From Mantamonas sphyraenae (taxonomy: Eukaryota; CRuMs; Mantamonadidae), in NCBI GenBank assembly GCA_026936335.1, contig JAPMXV010000025.1, positions 186,001 to 250,000 of the forward strand: 64,000 nt of DNA. Direction: 5' to 3'. Each line of letters begins with the position of its first letter. Position 1 is the stretch's first letter. Position numbers and translations under genes: made by a program. Under the pieces are notes generated by a model. It searched no databases, had not been told where the DNA came from, and saw only the letters and a list, made by a program, of their open reading frames with translations. Of the stretch, positions 15,001-26,567 are shown piece by piece.

Positions 15001-18000
15001 CCTTCACACCTGCCATGATGGCGTTGGAAGCCGCGTTGCCAATTTGGCGGCTCCACACCGCGCTTCCGTCGGATGCGTCCAGCTTCAGCAGCAGCAGATC
15101 CGTCACACCGGCCAACGTGCCAGCGTACGACCCGGACGTCTCGGCAAACACGTACAGGTAGCGTTCGTCGGCACTCAGCCAGCACGAACGTGCCTTGTCG
15201 CTGGCCGACGTGCCAAGTTGGCGCACCCACACCTTGTTGCCTGTCTCGTCCATGCGCATCACCACGATGTCCGCGTTACCCAGAGCCGTGGCGCCTTCAA
15301 ATGCTGCGCTTGAGTATCCCGACGCAAACAACGCCTTGCCGTCTGCAGATGCATCGCCGCCCAGGAACGAGTCTTCCGTCGCCGTGCCGTACATCTTGTA
15401 CCACAGGTTGGTGCCGTTCGGCGCAAACTTGGCCACGTACGCATCGACGCCTCCCGCGCTGCTCTGACCTGGGAAGGTACCGTCTGTGCGCGAGGCCACC
15501 AGAATCGACCCGTCCTGCATGAATGTCGTGGCAAACGCACGGTCGTCGCCGCTCGTGCCGATTTGCGCCACATGCGGCGTCGTCAATCCACACTTGCCCA
15601 TACGCGTTGTAAAGGTGCCCGACACGGCGCCGTACGTGACCTGCACGTTCAGCACATCACTCGTTTGGCCTGTTTGGAGCGCAAACGACAGCGTCTTCCA
15701 CGCGGCCTCCAGCTGGGCGGCTGTGCCAACCTGCTGCAGCGAACTGCCGCCTGTGCCGTTCACGTTGCATCCGACACACGAAACAGTCAGGTTCATGACC
15801 TGCGACGGATCGGTGTCCAGGATGCGCAGGGCATGCGTGGCACCGGAGAACGTGTCGGCATTCGCGGAAGCCGGCAGACCCGTCAGCCTCGGCTGCATCA
15901 CTTGCAGGCGCTCCACGTACACATCGTGGCCACCGCCTGCGTAGGTGGTGCCAGGCAGTGCAGATTGCATCCTGGCGCTCAACACCACCTGGTTGTTGCA
16001 TCGACCGGCGATGTAGCTGGTCACTTCCGTGCCCGACACGCCCTTTTGGATGATTTGCACCACCTCGCCACTGCTTGTCAGCGTGGCCACAAAGAGGTCG
16101 TAGTTGCCATCGGCGTTCTTCAACGGCTGGCCAGGCAACGAGCCCTGTGTCGAACCGCCGGCCACCACGTGACCCGAATCAAGCACGGTCAACCCGGCCA
16201 CAAACTCGCTTGCCCCGCTGTCCATCAATCGGCCCCACAGCACGCCTCCATCGGTGCCGTTGATGGCCAACACAGATGCATCGGTTCCACCGCCGCGGGA
16301 CTGGCCGTACCAGGTCGAGCTGGAAGTCGACCCACCGACGTACAGTGTGTCCCTGGCTGCGTCAAAGGCGCAGCCGAACGTCTGCTCGCCTCCGGCTGCT
16401 CCGTACACCTTGCTCCACACCATGTTGCCATTGGGGTCGTACTTGACCACCAGCGAATCCTGGAGGCCAAATGCACTCTGTCCGGCAATGGTGGGCGACG
16501 ACGTCTCGCCAACCAGGAAGAGGTCGCCTGTGCGTGGATCCACACACGCGGACAATCCCAGGTCTGCAGCGCTGCCGCCCACCTGACGCGTCCACATCAG
16601 TGTTCCGTCCGAGGTGCGCACCTTGAACGCCACCATGTCGTCTTCGCCTGCGTTGATTGCACTCAGGTTGCTCTTGGTGTGGCCCACGCCGTACACGTAG
16701 TCGCCCTCAGGCGACAGTACACCGGCGCGTGCAAGGTCGTCGTTGACACCGCCAAACATGGTGGTCCACACAAGAGTACCACTGCTGGTCAGCTTCATCA
16801 CAACCATGTCCACCCCGCCGGTGATGGTCTTTCCGTTAAGGTCGCCGTTAGTGCGACCCACGATGTACACGTTGCCCAAACCATCGACCAGGACGGCGTC
16901 GGCGACATCGTTGCCTGCGCCGCCCGTCTGGAACGTCCACACCTCCAACCCGCTGCTGTTGTACTTTCGCACAAACAGATCGTTGCTCCCCTGCACCGTG
17001 TAGCCCGCCGACACCGCCACGGTTGAGTATCCACTCACGTAGGCATTGCCACTGGCATCCGTGGCCATCGAGGTGCTGCGGTCGTCTGCACTTGTGCCAA
17101 TGCTGGCCACAAAGTTTGTCGCCGGGCCATAGCCACACGCACCATGCACAGGCACAGTCTTGGTGGACGTGTATCCATCCACGCCCAAAATGACCTGCAG
17201 GGCCTCTCCCGCCTTGTTGCCGTCAAACTGCACAGTCAACGTGCTCCACGCCTGGGCCACCTGCTGTGCTGTGGCACCGGTTGCAAGTTGCAGGCTCTGC
17301 AGACCCGTGCCCTTCAGATTGCACGAACTGCACGACACAGTGAGGTTCAATGGCCTGCCTTCGTGCAGCATCGCCAGAGGATACAACGCACCCACGTTCA
17401 CAGTGCCCACGTCCACGTACGACGGCAATCCAAGGATGGGAATGGGCAAGTTGACAACCGCCACCCAACTGTCAGTGGCGCCGGGGACACCTGAGGCGCC
17501 GTTCACAGCATAGTCACCGCTCAAGATTCCACCGACAGCGGCCTGAGTGCCACACATGGCCTCCACTGCGTACATCCACAACCCGCCAGTCGCCAGGACA
17601 GTCTTGGTGTCCAGGTACTGACCTTCCGTTGTGTACAAGGCGACGCCGGTGGAATCGGAGCCATCGGCAATTGGGACGAGCAAGTGGCCGTTGGACGTCA
17701 TCGAAAGGGAGGCAACGACCTTGGATCCCGAACCCAAGGCGGTGGACCACAGCACCGTACCTGTCGTCGCATCCATGGCCATCAACACGCCCACTTGCGT
17801 CGGAGAGCCAGGGTTCACCGCACCGCCAACGAGACTGGGGCCGTGCAAAATCCCCGCGAGGTACAGTCGCCCTGCGCGATAGAACGCAGCCCGGAATTCG
17901 TTGGAAGCCCCTGTGTTTGGAATGACCGTCGTCCACACGCGTGATCCCATGGGCGAGTACTTGGTCACCGCAAACGAGCTGTCGGTTGATATGTTGTATC

Positions 18001-21000
18001 TGCCCACCGCGTACAGGTTGTCGAGACTGTCGACGTCGCATGACATCCAGGAGTCGTCGTTGGCCGTCCCAAACGAGTCCAACCACACGATTTCTCCTGT
18101 GGCAGCGCTGATCTTGGACGCCCAAACATCATTGCCTTGCGCCGTGAACCCGAGATCAGTGGAAGTCGACGCTCCCACCAAGAAGATGTACTTCTCGTCT
18201 GTGGTCATTACCGTGCCATAGACCCAATCCGCGCCGTTTCCATACAACACAGCACGTTGCCACAGCTGCGTGCCAGACGAGGAGATCTTGGACAAATACA
18301 CCTCCCCTCCACCAGAGGGAAAGTAGACGTTGTCAGCGCTGTCCAACACAAAGTTGTAGTTGGTATTCGTGCTTCCGGTGTCAAACATGTACGTCCACGC
18401 TTCGCCGCCTGTGGCATTGAACTTGCGCACGTAGGCCCCCCATCCCGTAGGGGTAGGCCCTGACGCATTCAGGGCGCTGTTTGTGTGTCCACCAGCATAC
18501 ACCGCATCGTCCATGCCCACCTCAATGTCAAACACGCGTTCGTTCGCGCTGTCTCCGTATTGCACCACAAAGGTCGCTGGCACGGAGCCGCAGGGACGAA
18601 TGTACGTCGACGTGGTGATGTTGGCCACGTCGTCCGATACCGTCACCGTCAACTGTGTCGCGGCGTTGGTTTGGACGTCAAATACAATGCGCACCGCAGA
18701 CCAGGCGGCCATCAGGGCTGCCGGCGAACCAGTGGTGCTCGTGCTGCTCAAGCCCGTGCCGTTGATGTTGCAGCCCGCACACGCAATGCCCATCGTGAGC
18801 ACACTGCTATCTGCGTCTGCGATGGCCAGCGGGTACTGTGCGCCCACCGACTCGGTGCTGGCATACATCCACCGCGGCAGGCCACTCACCGTGGGCACCT
18901 TGGGGAATGACGCCGAACCGATGATGGCGTCGTATGCGTTGCCCGAGTCACTGAACTGCGGTTGGAAGGCGCCGTCTGTGTGACCAACCACGAACAGAGT
19001 CGATGTGAACGGGTTGCCGACAGATGGTTGATACGCGCTTTCCGTGCCCGCACCTCCCTGCATCTTCGTTCCAAGCAGGTTTCCTGCGGCGTCAAAGTGT
19101 GCAAAGAAAAGATCCGACGAGCCAACCGGAGTGTCTGCGCCGATGGTGCCACTTGTCTGTCCACCCGCAATGATTGACCCGTCATCGTTCACAGTCACCT
19201 GTGAAAACACGTCTGAGGCGCTGGAGCCAATGGATCGCACCCACTCCACGGCGCCCGTGCGTGCGTCCAAGCGGATCAGCACTGCGTCATTGTCTCCTTT
19301 GTGTGTCGTGCCCATGATGCTGCCGGCAGAGAAGCCGGCCACGTACACGGCCTTTTCATCCATGCTCAGAGCAATGGCCTGGCCCACGTCGTCGTTGGCC
19401 CCACCGACAGATACACCCCACACCATTGCACCGTTGCTGTTGCGCTTGATCACAACGATATCGTTGCCGCCGGCGTTGGCATTGCCCATGATGGGCACTG
19501 CCGCGATACCTGTGTACAACAGATTGCTCTGCGAGTCTGCGGTGATGGCAAAGGGTGCGATTGCACCTTCGGCAAATGTATCCATGAGCGCCCACACGGG
19601 CTCACCCGTGGTCGGGTCAATCTTCATGACGAGTGCGCTCGCATGAGCTCCACTGAGTGCATTCAGGCCAAGTTCGGTGATGTTTCCAAGCACCACCCCA
19701 GCTGCATACAGGAAGCCATTGGGAGCCAGTGTGATTTTCGTGTGCGAGTCTGTGCCACTCGAGCCCACTTGCTTGGTCCACAACTGCTTTCCCGTGTGAT
19801 CAACCGCTGCCCACATCAAATCGGCAGATCCGTTGTTGCCCTGGCCGTCGAGGTTGCTGAACGTATGGCCTGCCACGTACACGTTGCCGTTGTCTGCAAC
19901 GGCGCAGGAAGAGCCGTACTCCGAGTTTGTGGAGGTCACGCGAGTGGCCATGGTCAGGTTGCCGAATGCGTCCAACAAACCGACAATCGCACCTGTCGTT
20001 GCAGGCGATTCAATGGGAATGCCCATAACAACGGTGTTGGAAAATCCACTGATACAGTATGACCCTGCTGCGTTGCGGTCCATGCCCTGGAAGCGCGACA
20101 CTCCACTGGCGCCGTTGTACTGCTTGACAAACGGCGCTCCGACGCTGGGACTCTGTGCCAGAATCGAATGAGTAATGACAGTGGAGCCCGCGGACAGCGT
20201 GACTTTGACATGCTGCAGCGGGGCGTTGGCAGGTTGCGACACCGTAAGGGACGCCCACGCCGTTTGCACCTGCGATGCGGTGCCCACTGTGTTGGTCAGA
20301 CTCAGCGTACACGCGGTACAGCTCACCGTCAGCTGGAATTGTTTGGTCTCGTGCGGGTTGGCGATGGTGATGGGGTGCAGCGCACCCAAGGCGTACGTCT
20401 GGCCCGACACCGTGTTGATCAGGCTGGGCAGTCCATACACGGCCATCGGGGGCAGCAAAGGCAGCGTCCACACCATGGCATCGTCGTTGCCAATGGCCGT
20501 GGTGCCTGTCCACACACCGTTGGTGAAGCCCACCCCAACTGTCTGGTTGTTGCAGGTGGTCACGAAATCACGCAGATCATCGGTGCCCGTATCGCCCATC
20601 TGGGCTTGATACAGCTTGGTGCCGTTGAGGCTGTACACGGTGTAGAAAAAGTCACTTGATCCACCGAGTGTGTAGCCAGGCAAAGCACCCGCTGTGTCTG
20701 CTCCGGCGACCACGTATCCCGACGGTGTGACGGAGACGGCCACGCCTGAGTCGGTTGCGGTAGTGCCTTCCATCTTGGTCCACACAATGCTGCCTGTCGT
20801 GGCGTTGATGGCCACCACAAGGTTGTCCTGACCACCCACTGCCGCCACGCCGTTGACCGTGCCTGTGGCGCTTCCCGTGCCGATGACCAGGCCGTGCGAC
20901 GCAACACCTTTTGACAACTCATCATTGGTGGTGCTCCCCACCATGACTGTCCAGCCAAGGGTGCCGTTGGCATGGTACTTCACGACCAAGGCGTCGTTTC

Positions 21001-24000
21001 CGCCTGCGCTTGTTGCACCGTGCAGCGTGCCTGCGCCGTAGCCAAACAAATACAGGTCACCGTTGTCGTCCATGTCCATGTCGTACACGATCTCGTCGTT
21101 TGCGCTTCCAAACTGGTGGATCCACAGCGTGCTGCCATCGCCTGCCGACAATTTGGCCAGGAATCCGTCCCACGAGCCTGCGTTGGTGCCATTGAGTGAC
21201 CCCTGCGTGCTTCCTGCCACGTAAAGCGTGGTGGCATCCTTGCTGATGGACAGACCAAAGGCTTGATCGCCGCTGGCAGTTCCAAACTGCTTGGACCACA
21301 CCGTGCTACCGGTGTTGCCGTTCAGCTTGATCACAAACGCGTCTGAGCCACCCAACGAGCTGTTGAACAGTGCGCCATTCGTGTAGCCACACGCATACAC
21401 GTCGCCATAGATGTCCACCACAACGTCGCGAATAAAATCACTGCCAGACGTGCCATACTGTTTGCCCCACACGAGTTGGCCGTTGGCATCGCTCTTGGTC
21501 ACAGCGACATCCCAGTCACCGGCGTTGGTGGCGTACCAGGAACCAAAGGTGATGGCAGTTGCAACCAGTCCACCATCGGGGGTTGCAGCGGCGTACTGGT
21601 AGCGATCGTTGCCTCCACTGCCGTTGCGTGCCACATCAAACCCAAAGGTCTTGCACGAGGGCACCGCAACGTACTGCATCGTCGACGTGGTCGTAAAGTG
21701 TGCGTCGGTGACGGTCACTGTGAGTGTTTGTACCGACCACGGGTATCCCACCATGGACAGGGTGAGTGCGTTCCACGCCTGCTCGATCGCATACGCCGTG
21801 CCCGTCAGTTCCGTCGACGACACGGTGCATGCCGAGCACGACACGGTCAGCTTCAGCAGGCGCGTGTCTCCGTCGTAGATCTTCAGTGGATACTGAGAGC
21901 CCACAGTGAATGCCGAACCCACACTGGGCAACCCGGTCACTGTGGGGGGTGCGTCGCCAGAGGTAACGGTCGCCACCATGGTATCCGAGGTGCCACCCAG
22001 AGTCACACCCTCTTCCATCACTCCGCTTGTCAATCCGACCATGCGTGGCGAGCCGTCACACCCGACAGCGGTCGAGTACACAGTCTCGCCCGAGGTGGAA
22101 CCCACTCCACGGGCCCACAGGTACTCGCCCGAGGTGCTCACAGCCAATGCGACGGCGTCGTTGCTGCCAACGACTGTGTAGTCGGGGAAAGGAGGAGGCA
22201 GTGGTCACTCCCAGCACGACGTACCCGTCGGGCGAGGCGGCCACCGAGCGCGAGGCCTCATTGGCCGAGCCGCCAAAGACCTTGGCCCAGCGCAACGTGC
22301 CATCCACAGTGTTGATGGCACCCATGCCGATATCATTCCCTCCCAGTCCGGCGTGGCCGTACCAGGTTCCTGCAGCAACCGTCGTTTCCACAAACAAGGT
22401 GTCGTCAATCACGGCGCAGCCGGGATGCTGCTCAGATTGTGAGTCGCCCACGAAGCGCGTCCACTGAAAGTTGCCGTTCTTGTCCAGTTTGGTGGCAAAC
22501 ATGTCGTAGCTACCGGCCGGCGTTTGGCCGTCAAAGCTGCTCTGGGTGTGACCCACCACATACAGGTTGTCCTGCGCATCCAAGCACAGGCGACTGGTGT
22601 AGTCGATGTCTGTGCCTCCGCGTTGGTGCATCCACACGATGGCACCCGTGGAAGGGTCGACCTTGGCTGCCCAAAGGTCATCCTGGCCAGCGTTGGTGCC
22701 GTTCAGGTCGCCACTCGTGTACCCAGCAATGTACACGAATCCATCCGAGCCCACCTCCACACCACGGATCTGTTCCGGAGCAGCAGTGCCGAACTGGATG
22801 CCCCACTGGAGGTTGCCCGTGCTGTTGAGCTTGTACAGGTAGGCGTCGTTGCTGCCAGCAGGGGCCGCAAAGATGTTCCCGGCCGTGGTGCCAGCCACGT
22901 ACACGTCGTCGCTGGATGACCTGGCCATGTCCAGCACGAAATCTGCACCGATGCCTCCTGTCTGGTAGTACCACACCGGGTTGCCCAGAGTGTCGAAGGC
23001 CACCACACCTGAATCGCTTGCACCACCGCTGTAAGTGAAACCAGGCAAGGACTCGCTGATGTCAACGCCCACCACCATTACGTTGGTCGACAGCGTAACC
23101 ACTGCAAATGCGCGATCGTCTGCAGTGGTGTTGAAAGGCTGTCGCACAACCGACCTGGCTGGCTTGCATGTCGCTGTCTCTTTGAAGCGGATCACAAAGG
23201 AGTCCAGCGACCCCACGGGCGAGGTGCCGTAGAACTGCGATGAAGAGTAGCCCCACGTAAAGAACTCGCCCGCAGGGCCTCGAACCAGACCGAACGCCTT
23301 GTCAGCTGAGGTTCCACCAAACGCATACTCCTTCAACACGCGGCCACTCTCGGGTTGGTACTCGTGGAAAATGCTGTACACTCCCGAGATGCCAGGGTAC
23401 GTGGTGGCGTAGTCCGATGTCGATCCTGCGACCCAAACACGGCGCTCCGACTCGGAGACAACAACGCCGCCGTACAGGTCGCTGTCGGATCCTCCCAGCT
23501 GCCTCGTCCACTTCACAGTCCCGTTGTAGTTGATCATCATGAAGATGGCATCGTTGCTGCCACCTGCAACCGGGCCTGCCAGCAGGGTGGTTGTGTACCC
23601 AGCCACGTAGATGTGCTCCGTGTCTAGGACACCCAGGGCGCGATGGATGACCGCTTTTCCAAAGCCAACGCCAATCGTACCCAGCACGGTGCCGTTGAGG
23701 TCCATGTGCACAACCATGACGCTCCAGATGCCAAAGGAGGCTGTGGTTCCGGCAAGATCGCCGTTGTCCGACCTTGTCAACCCACCCAAGTACAGGGTGT
23801 TTGTGCCATTGTGGTGGTAGATGCCGTTGAAGCGGTCTTCTTGAGTGCCACCCATGACGCGCTGCCAGTCGACAGTGCCGTTCAAGTATGTGCACACCAC
23901 CCAGCTGTCGAAGCTGCCTTGGACGGTTCCGTACACTGTACCCTCAGTCGGGGTGGTGGACGTGTACCCTACAAGGTACAGGCGGTCATCCAATGCAAGC

Positions 24001-24700
24001 ACTCTCTCAAAGTAGTCCGACGTCGTGCTGCCAAACGACTTTGCCCACGCACGTGTGCCGTTGGTATGGTACGCAACAAGGAAGGCGTCGGGACCAGCTC
24101 CTCCTGCGTAGGTTAACCCCATTGCAGAAGCATCAATATGTCCAACAGAGTACATGAGGTCAGACGTGGTCGAGTAGGCAACGCCCCTGACACGGTCGTT
24201 CCCACTGGAACCCGCCATGTCGAACCAATCCAGGGTGCCGTTGGCATGGATGTGTGCAAAGATCAAGTCCTCGCCGCCAGCGTAATCGTATCCCGCCACG
24301 GCGGCGCCTGCGAAGCCGCCGCAGTACGTTGACGAGTCTGGTGCGACCGCACAGTCATAGAAGAGATCCTGAGACGCGGAACCCGTGACCATGAGTTGCC
24401 ATTGACTGGGGTCGGCCGTCGTAGACATGGTCACCGAGGTGGTGCCGTCCGAGAGGGCGACTTGCAGAGTGTCTGCAGCGCCGGCGTTGAAATGCGTTTG
24501 CACGCCGCTCGCCCAGGCAGAGGTCAGAGACGCAGGGCTGCCTGAGAGCTGAAGCAGCTTTGTGTTGTTACCAATCAGCGTGACACCGGCATGTGTGCCG
24601 GTCAGGCTGAGCGTGCACAGGGTGCACGAAACATTCAGGGAGAGCACTCCCGAGTCGTTGTCATTGAATTGAAGAGGGTAAATGCTACCAATGGCCGTGA
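1..24700 (-). repeat. Tandem 1.52-kb super-repeat: Ig-like module plus seven-bladed propeller
   Basis: The cysteine-pair motif of the Ig-like module recurs near 24,625, 21,835, 20,320, 18,780, 17,330, 15,775, 14,230, 12,715, 11,200, 9,685, 8,155, 6,635, 5,110, 3,585, 2,075 and 540. From 21.8 kb leftwards the mean spacing is about 1,522 nt (507 residues): one Ig-like module plus seven blades, counted explicitly in the unit between 11.2 and 9.7 kb. The first interval is 2.79 kb, enough for about fourteen blades without an Ig-like spacer. Copies are diverged but share short DNA words around the conserved NGTG stretch. In total there are 16 Ig-like modules, about 16 complete propellers and two further blades at the left edge. 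Confidence 0.85.
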
Positions 24701-25401
24701 CGTCCACGCGAATGAAGGACGACCATCGGGTTGCTGTGATTGTTGGAGCAGTACTCGCTCCAGCTGCAAACACGCCGCAATCGAAAACGGTCGCGCGGGG
24801 CGTGTGCCATGCGTGGGTCAGTGAGAAGCCTAGAATCACGTGGAAAGGGCGCAGTGTGTGTGTTTGGCTGGGATGCACACGATGCAAGCAGACAAGCGGT
24901 GCGAACCATGCGCAGGGGGGCCGACGTTACATCGCCGTTCAGTGCATCGTTGGTTCCAGCGGCCCGTGCATGGTGCCACGCCGGATCAGACACACGGATG
25001 CAGCACACATTGGGTGTGTGTGCAGTGAGGGACCCAAACAAGGCGCAGACATGGGCATGCACAGGCTGGGAGAGCAGCAGCTGGGCAAAGTGGGGCTTGT
25101 GTGCCAATGCATCTCCGTGCTCCTTGTCAAACCGACACGCAAGAAGCACAGTGGGCATTGCTGTGGACCCATGCGCCAGTGTGCGGGACATCGATGTGCA
25201 TACAAGGTTGATCCTGCGGCGCACGATGGCGCCAATGGTTGCATTCAACGCGTAGGGCCAGTGCAGCCGTGGAGGCGTTGTGTAGCCATTACAGGGACGG
25301 AAGGGGAGAGGCTGCTCCGTCCGGACAAACTGACCTTGTGTGACCACAAGAAGAAGGACAATGCACACGAGAAGAAAGCTCTTGATTTCTCGAGCGTTCA
25401 T
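1..25401 (-). CDS. Giant secreted SBBP beta-propeller / Ig-like repeat protein (3' end outside window)
   Basis: An extracellular repeat megaprotein, at least about 8,290 residues in view. Proposed exon 1 (25,401-25,335) encodes a hydrophobic signal peptide (core LLVCIVLLLVV). A 505-nt intron (GTCAGT to TTCTAG) joins it in frame to exon 2 at 24,829. One reading frame runs from 22,187 to the left edge with no stop; I checked frame continuity near 20.5 kb and at the edge. The domains are an Ig/cadherin-like module (YPLxIxDxD, then VSCxxCxxNGTG) alternating with seven-bladed propellers. The blades, about 57 residues each, have the SBBP consensus G-(S/N)-x-D-x-hh-x-K-(9-10)-G-x-x-x-W. These families are usually secreted or cell-surface and adhesive; that role is inferred. 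The frame breaks once, at 22,184-22,190. The intron is long for this locus and not proven. The C-terminus, and so any membrane anchor, lies beyond the window. Confidence 0.9.
22184..22190 (-). other. Single-base frame break inside the megaprotein gene
   Basis: Upstream of this point (24.8-22.2 kb) the conserved repeat is read in one frame; downstream (22.2 kb to 1) it is read in the next. The switch falls in the run TTTCCCC, inside a conserved blade segment that reads smoothly only if one base is skipped (...SSF-P-DYT...). Without the skip, translation runs about 43 codons of unrelated residues to a stop at 22,056. The nearest GT-AG pair (35 nt) does not restore the frame and would delete conserved residues. 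A homopolymer sequencing or assembly error is the simplest explanation. A real inactivating mutation or a +1 recoding site (CCC-CGA) are alternatives. Confidence 0.85.
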
Positions 25402-25524
25402 GATGCTTGTGTGTTGTCTTTAACTTTGCAGTCCTGTTTAAAGTGTGTTTTTTGATGACCATGCTCGCGCAGAAGAACCCAGCACTGCAATTCCGAGGCG
25501 AGGATCACACACAACACAGAGACA
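25402..25524. promoter_or_regulatory. Divergent intergenic region between megaprotein gene and Dam1-like gene
   Basis: Only about 120 bp separate the two opposed start codons, so both 5' UTRs and any shared promoter must lie here or overlap the coding ends. I see no TATA box. It contains a pyrimidine-rich stretch ending in TTGCAG, which could be the acceptor of a 5' UTR intron for the plus-strand gene. Confidence 0.4.
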
Positions 25525-26262
25525 GTGCACAGGTGGGCCGTGTTGGGTACAACATACGGTGCAATGGTGGCGATGTGTGGACATGGGCAAGCTGCGCGAT
25601 CCGATGCAAGCCTTTCGATTGTTGGACCGCGGATGGAAGCCCTTGGAAGCAATCTGCAGCTTTTGCTGCAGTCGTTCGAGACACTGAACGACAACATGAA
25701 CAAGCTCAGCGGGCTCAACGACTCGTTGATGGAATTGAACACAGCAGTGGGCGGCTTTGTGTCTGCAGCCGCTCTGAACGCAGAGACGGTGTCGTTTGAC
25801 AACGGCCCGCGCCTCACGGTGGCCCTGAGTGCCTCGCATGTTCTGCAGGAGCAGGCAAAGTCGGGCAACAACACATACGCAAACGCACAGGAAGGCGGCG
25901 GAAGCCACAGCAGCAGCAGCAGCACCTTCAAAACGCCCAGCAAGGCCAGCTCCGATGCGGGTGTCCTGGCGTCCGGCAAAAAATCAGCCAAAAAGCGCGG
26001 TGCACGCAACCCGGTCAAGCGCATGTGTGAGGCTCTGCCAGATTCGTACAAAACGGCGGAGCACCAGCCGAGTGTGGAGCTCATTCTCAAGTATCTGTTC
26101 AAGAAGAGCGAGGGGGCGTATCTGGAAGAGCTCACCAAGGAACTGCTGATCAGCAAGAAACTCGCCATGCAGTACCTCAACATGCTTGTGCGCGCCAAGA
26201 TCGTCACCAAGGGACCCAAGAAGGGCATTCTGTACAAGCTCAACAGCGACCGCAGCTGGTAA
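25525..26262 (+). CDS. DAM1: DASH/Dam1-complex subunit Dam1-like protein with C-terminal helix-turn-helix
   Basis: Likely a kinetochore-microtubule coupler, 245 residues. Residues about 37-95 resemble the conserved core of fungal Dam1: an amphipathic helix (SFETLNDNMNKLSGLNDSL), then FVSAAALNAETVSFDN, matching the fungal S-F-x-S-F-L-Y-G-L-x-M-N-A-x-C-V-D-F pattern. A Ser/Lys-rich linker (about 110-160) follows. The last 85 residues look like a compact winged-helix/HTH (VELILKYLF, then AMQYLNMLVRAKIVTK, then KGILYKL), which fungal Dam1 lacks. The start is uncertain: in-frame ATGs also occur at 25,561, 25,570 and 25,633, and the first about 30 residues look weak. The adjacent convergent gene encodes a Dad2-like DASH subunit, which strengthens the call. 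The fungal complex forms microtubule rings and bridges Ndc80 to plus ends; the function here is inferred from homology. Confidence 0.65.
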   Translation: MHRWAVLGTTYGAMVAMCGHGQAARSDASLSIVGPRMEALGSNLQLLLQSFETLNDNMNKLSGLNDSLMELNTAVGGFVSAAALNAETVSFDNGPRLTVALSASHVLQEQAKSGNNTYANAQEGGGSHSSSSSTFKTPSKASSDAGVLASGKKSAKKRGARNPVKRMCEALPDSYKTAEHQPSVELILKYLFKKSEGAYLEELTKELLISKKLAMQYLNMLVRAKIVTKGPKKGILYKLNSDRSW

Positions 26263-26567
26263 TGGACGCAACCTGCACCTGACGTGTGGCTGCGCGCCAA
26301 AAAAAATCCGTCGCTCAACGGCAACCTTTGCACGGTTGCGCGGGAGGCTTTGGAGGCGGGAGACGACTCGAGACAATGCAAACCAAACCCGAAAAGGACA
26401 TTTGAAGGATGTAGGAGGGGTCGTGTGGACTGTGTGGCAGCCTGCGAGCCGCGAGTGGGGAAGTTGCAAAAAATCGCTGCGCTTGACGTGTGTGTGTTTG
26501 GAATCGAGCCGGTTCATTTTGTTTCGAGCAATGTACACAATGGTGGTGGTGCGAGCGGACGTGCGAT
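26263..26567. other. Intergenic gap between convergent Dam1-like and Dad2-like genes
   Basis: About 305 bp holding the 3' UTRs of both genes. There is a short A-run near 26,300 but no AATAAA on either strand, no conserved ORF and no repeat that I can see. Confidence 0.5.

Noticed and set aside
22164-22210. A 35-nt GT-AG intron to explain the megaprotein frame switch
   Set aside because: Removing 35 nt leaves the wrong frame and deletes conserved blade residues.
24685-25330. Continuation of the signal-peptide frame as about 215 further coding residues
   Set aside because: The translation is Cys/His/Thr-rich with no repeat or domain character. The GTCAGT/TTCTAG intron gives an exact in-frame join to the conserved Ig-like module, so I treat it as intronic.
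1-25401. Bacterial contamination or recent bacterial gene transfer because of SBBP repeats
   Set aside because: The gene abuts intron-bearing eukaryotic genes with similar base composition and probably has its own intron. Older transfer cannot be judged by eye.
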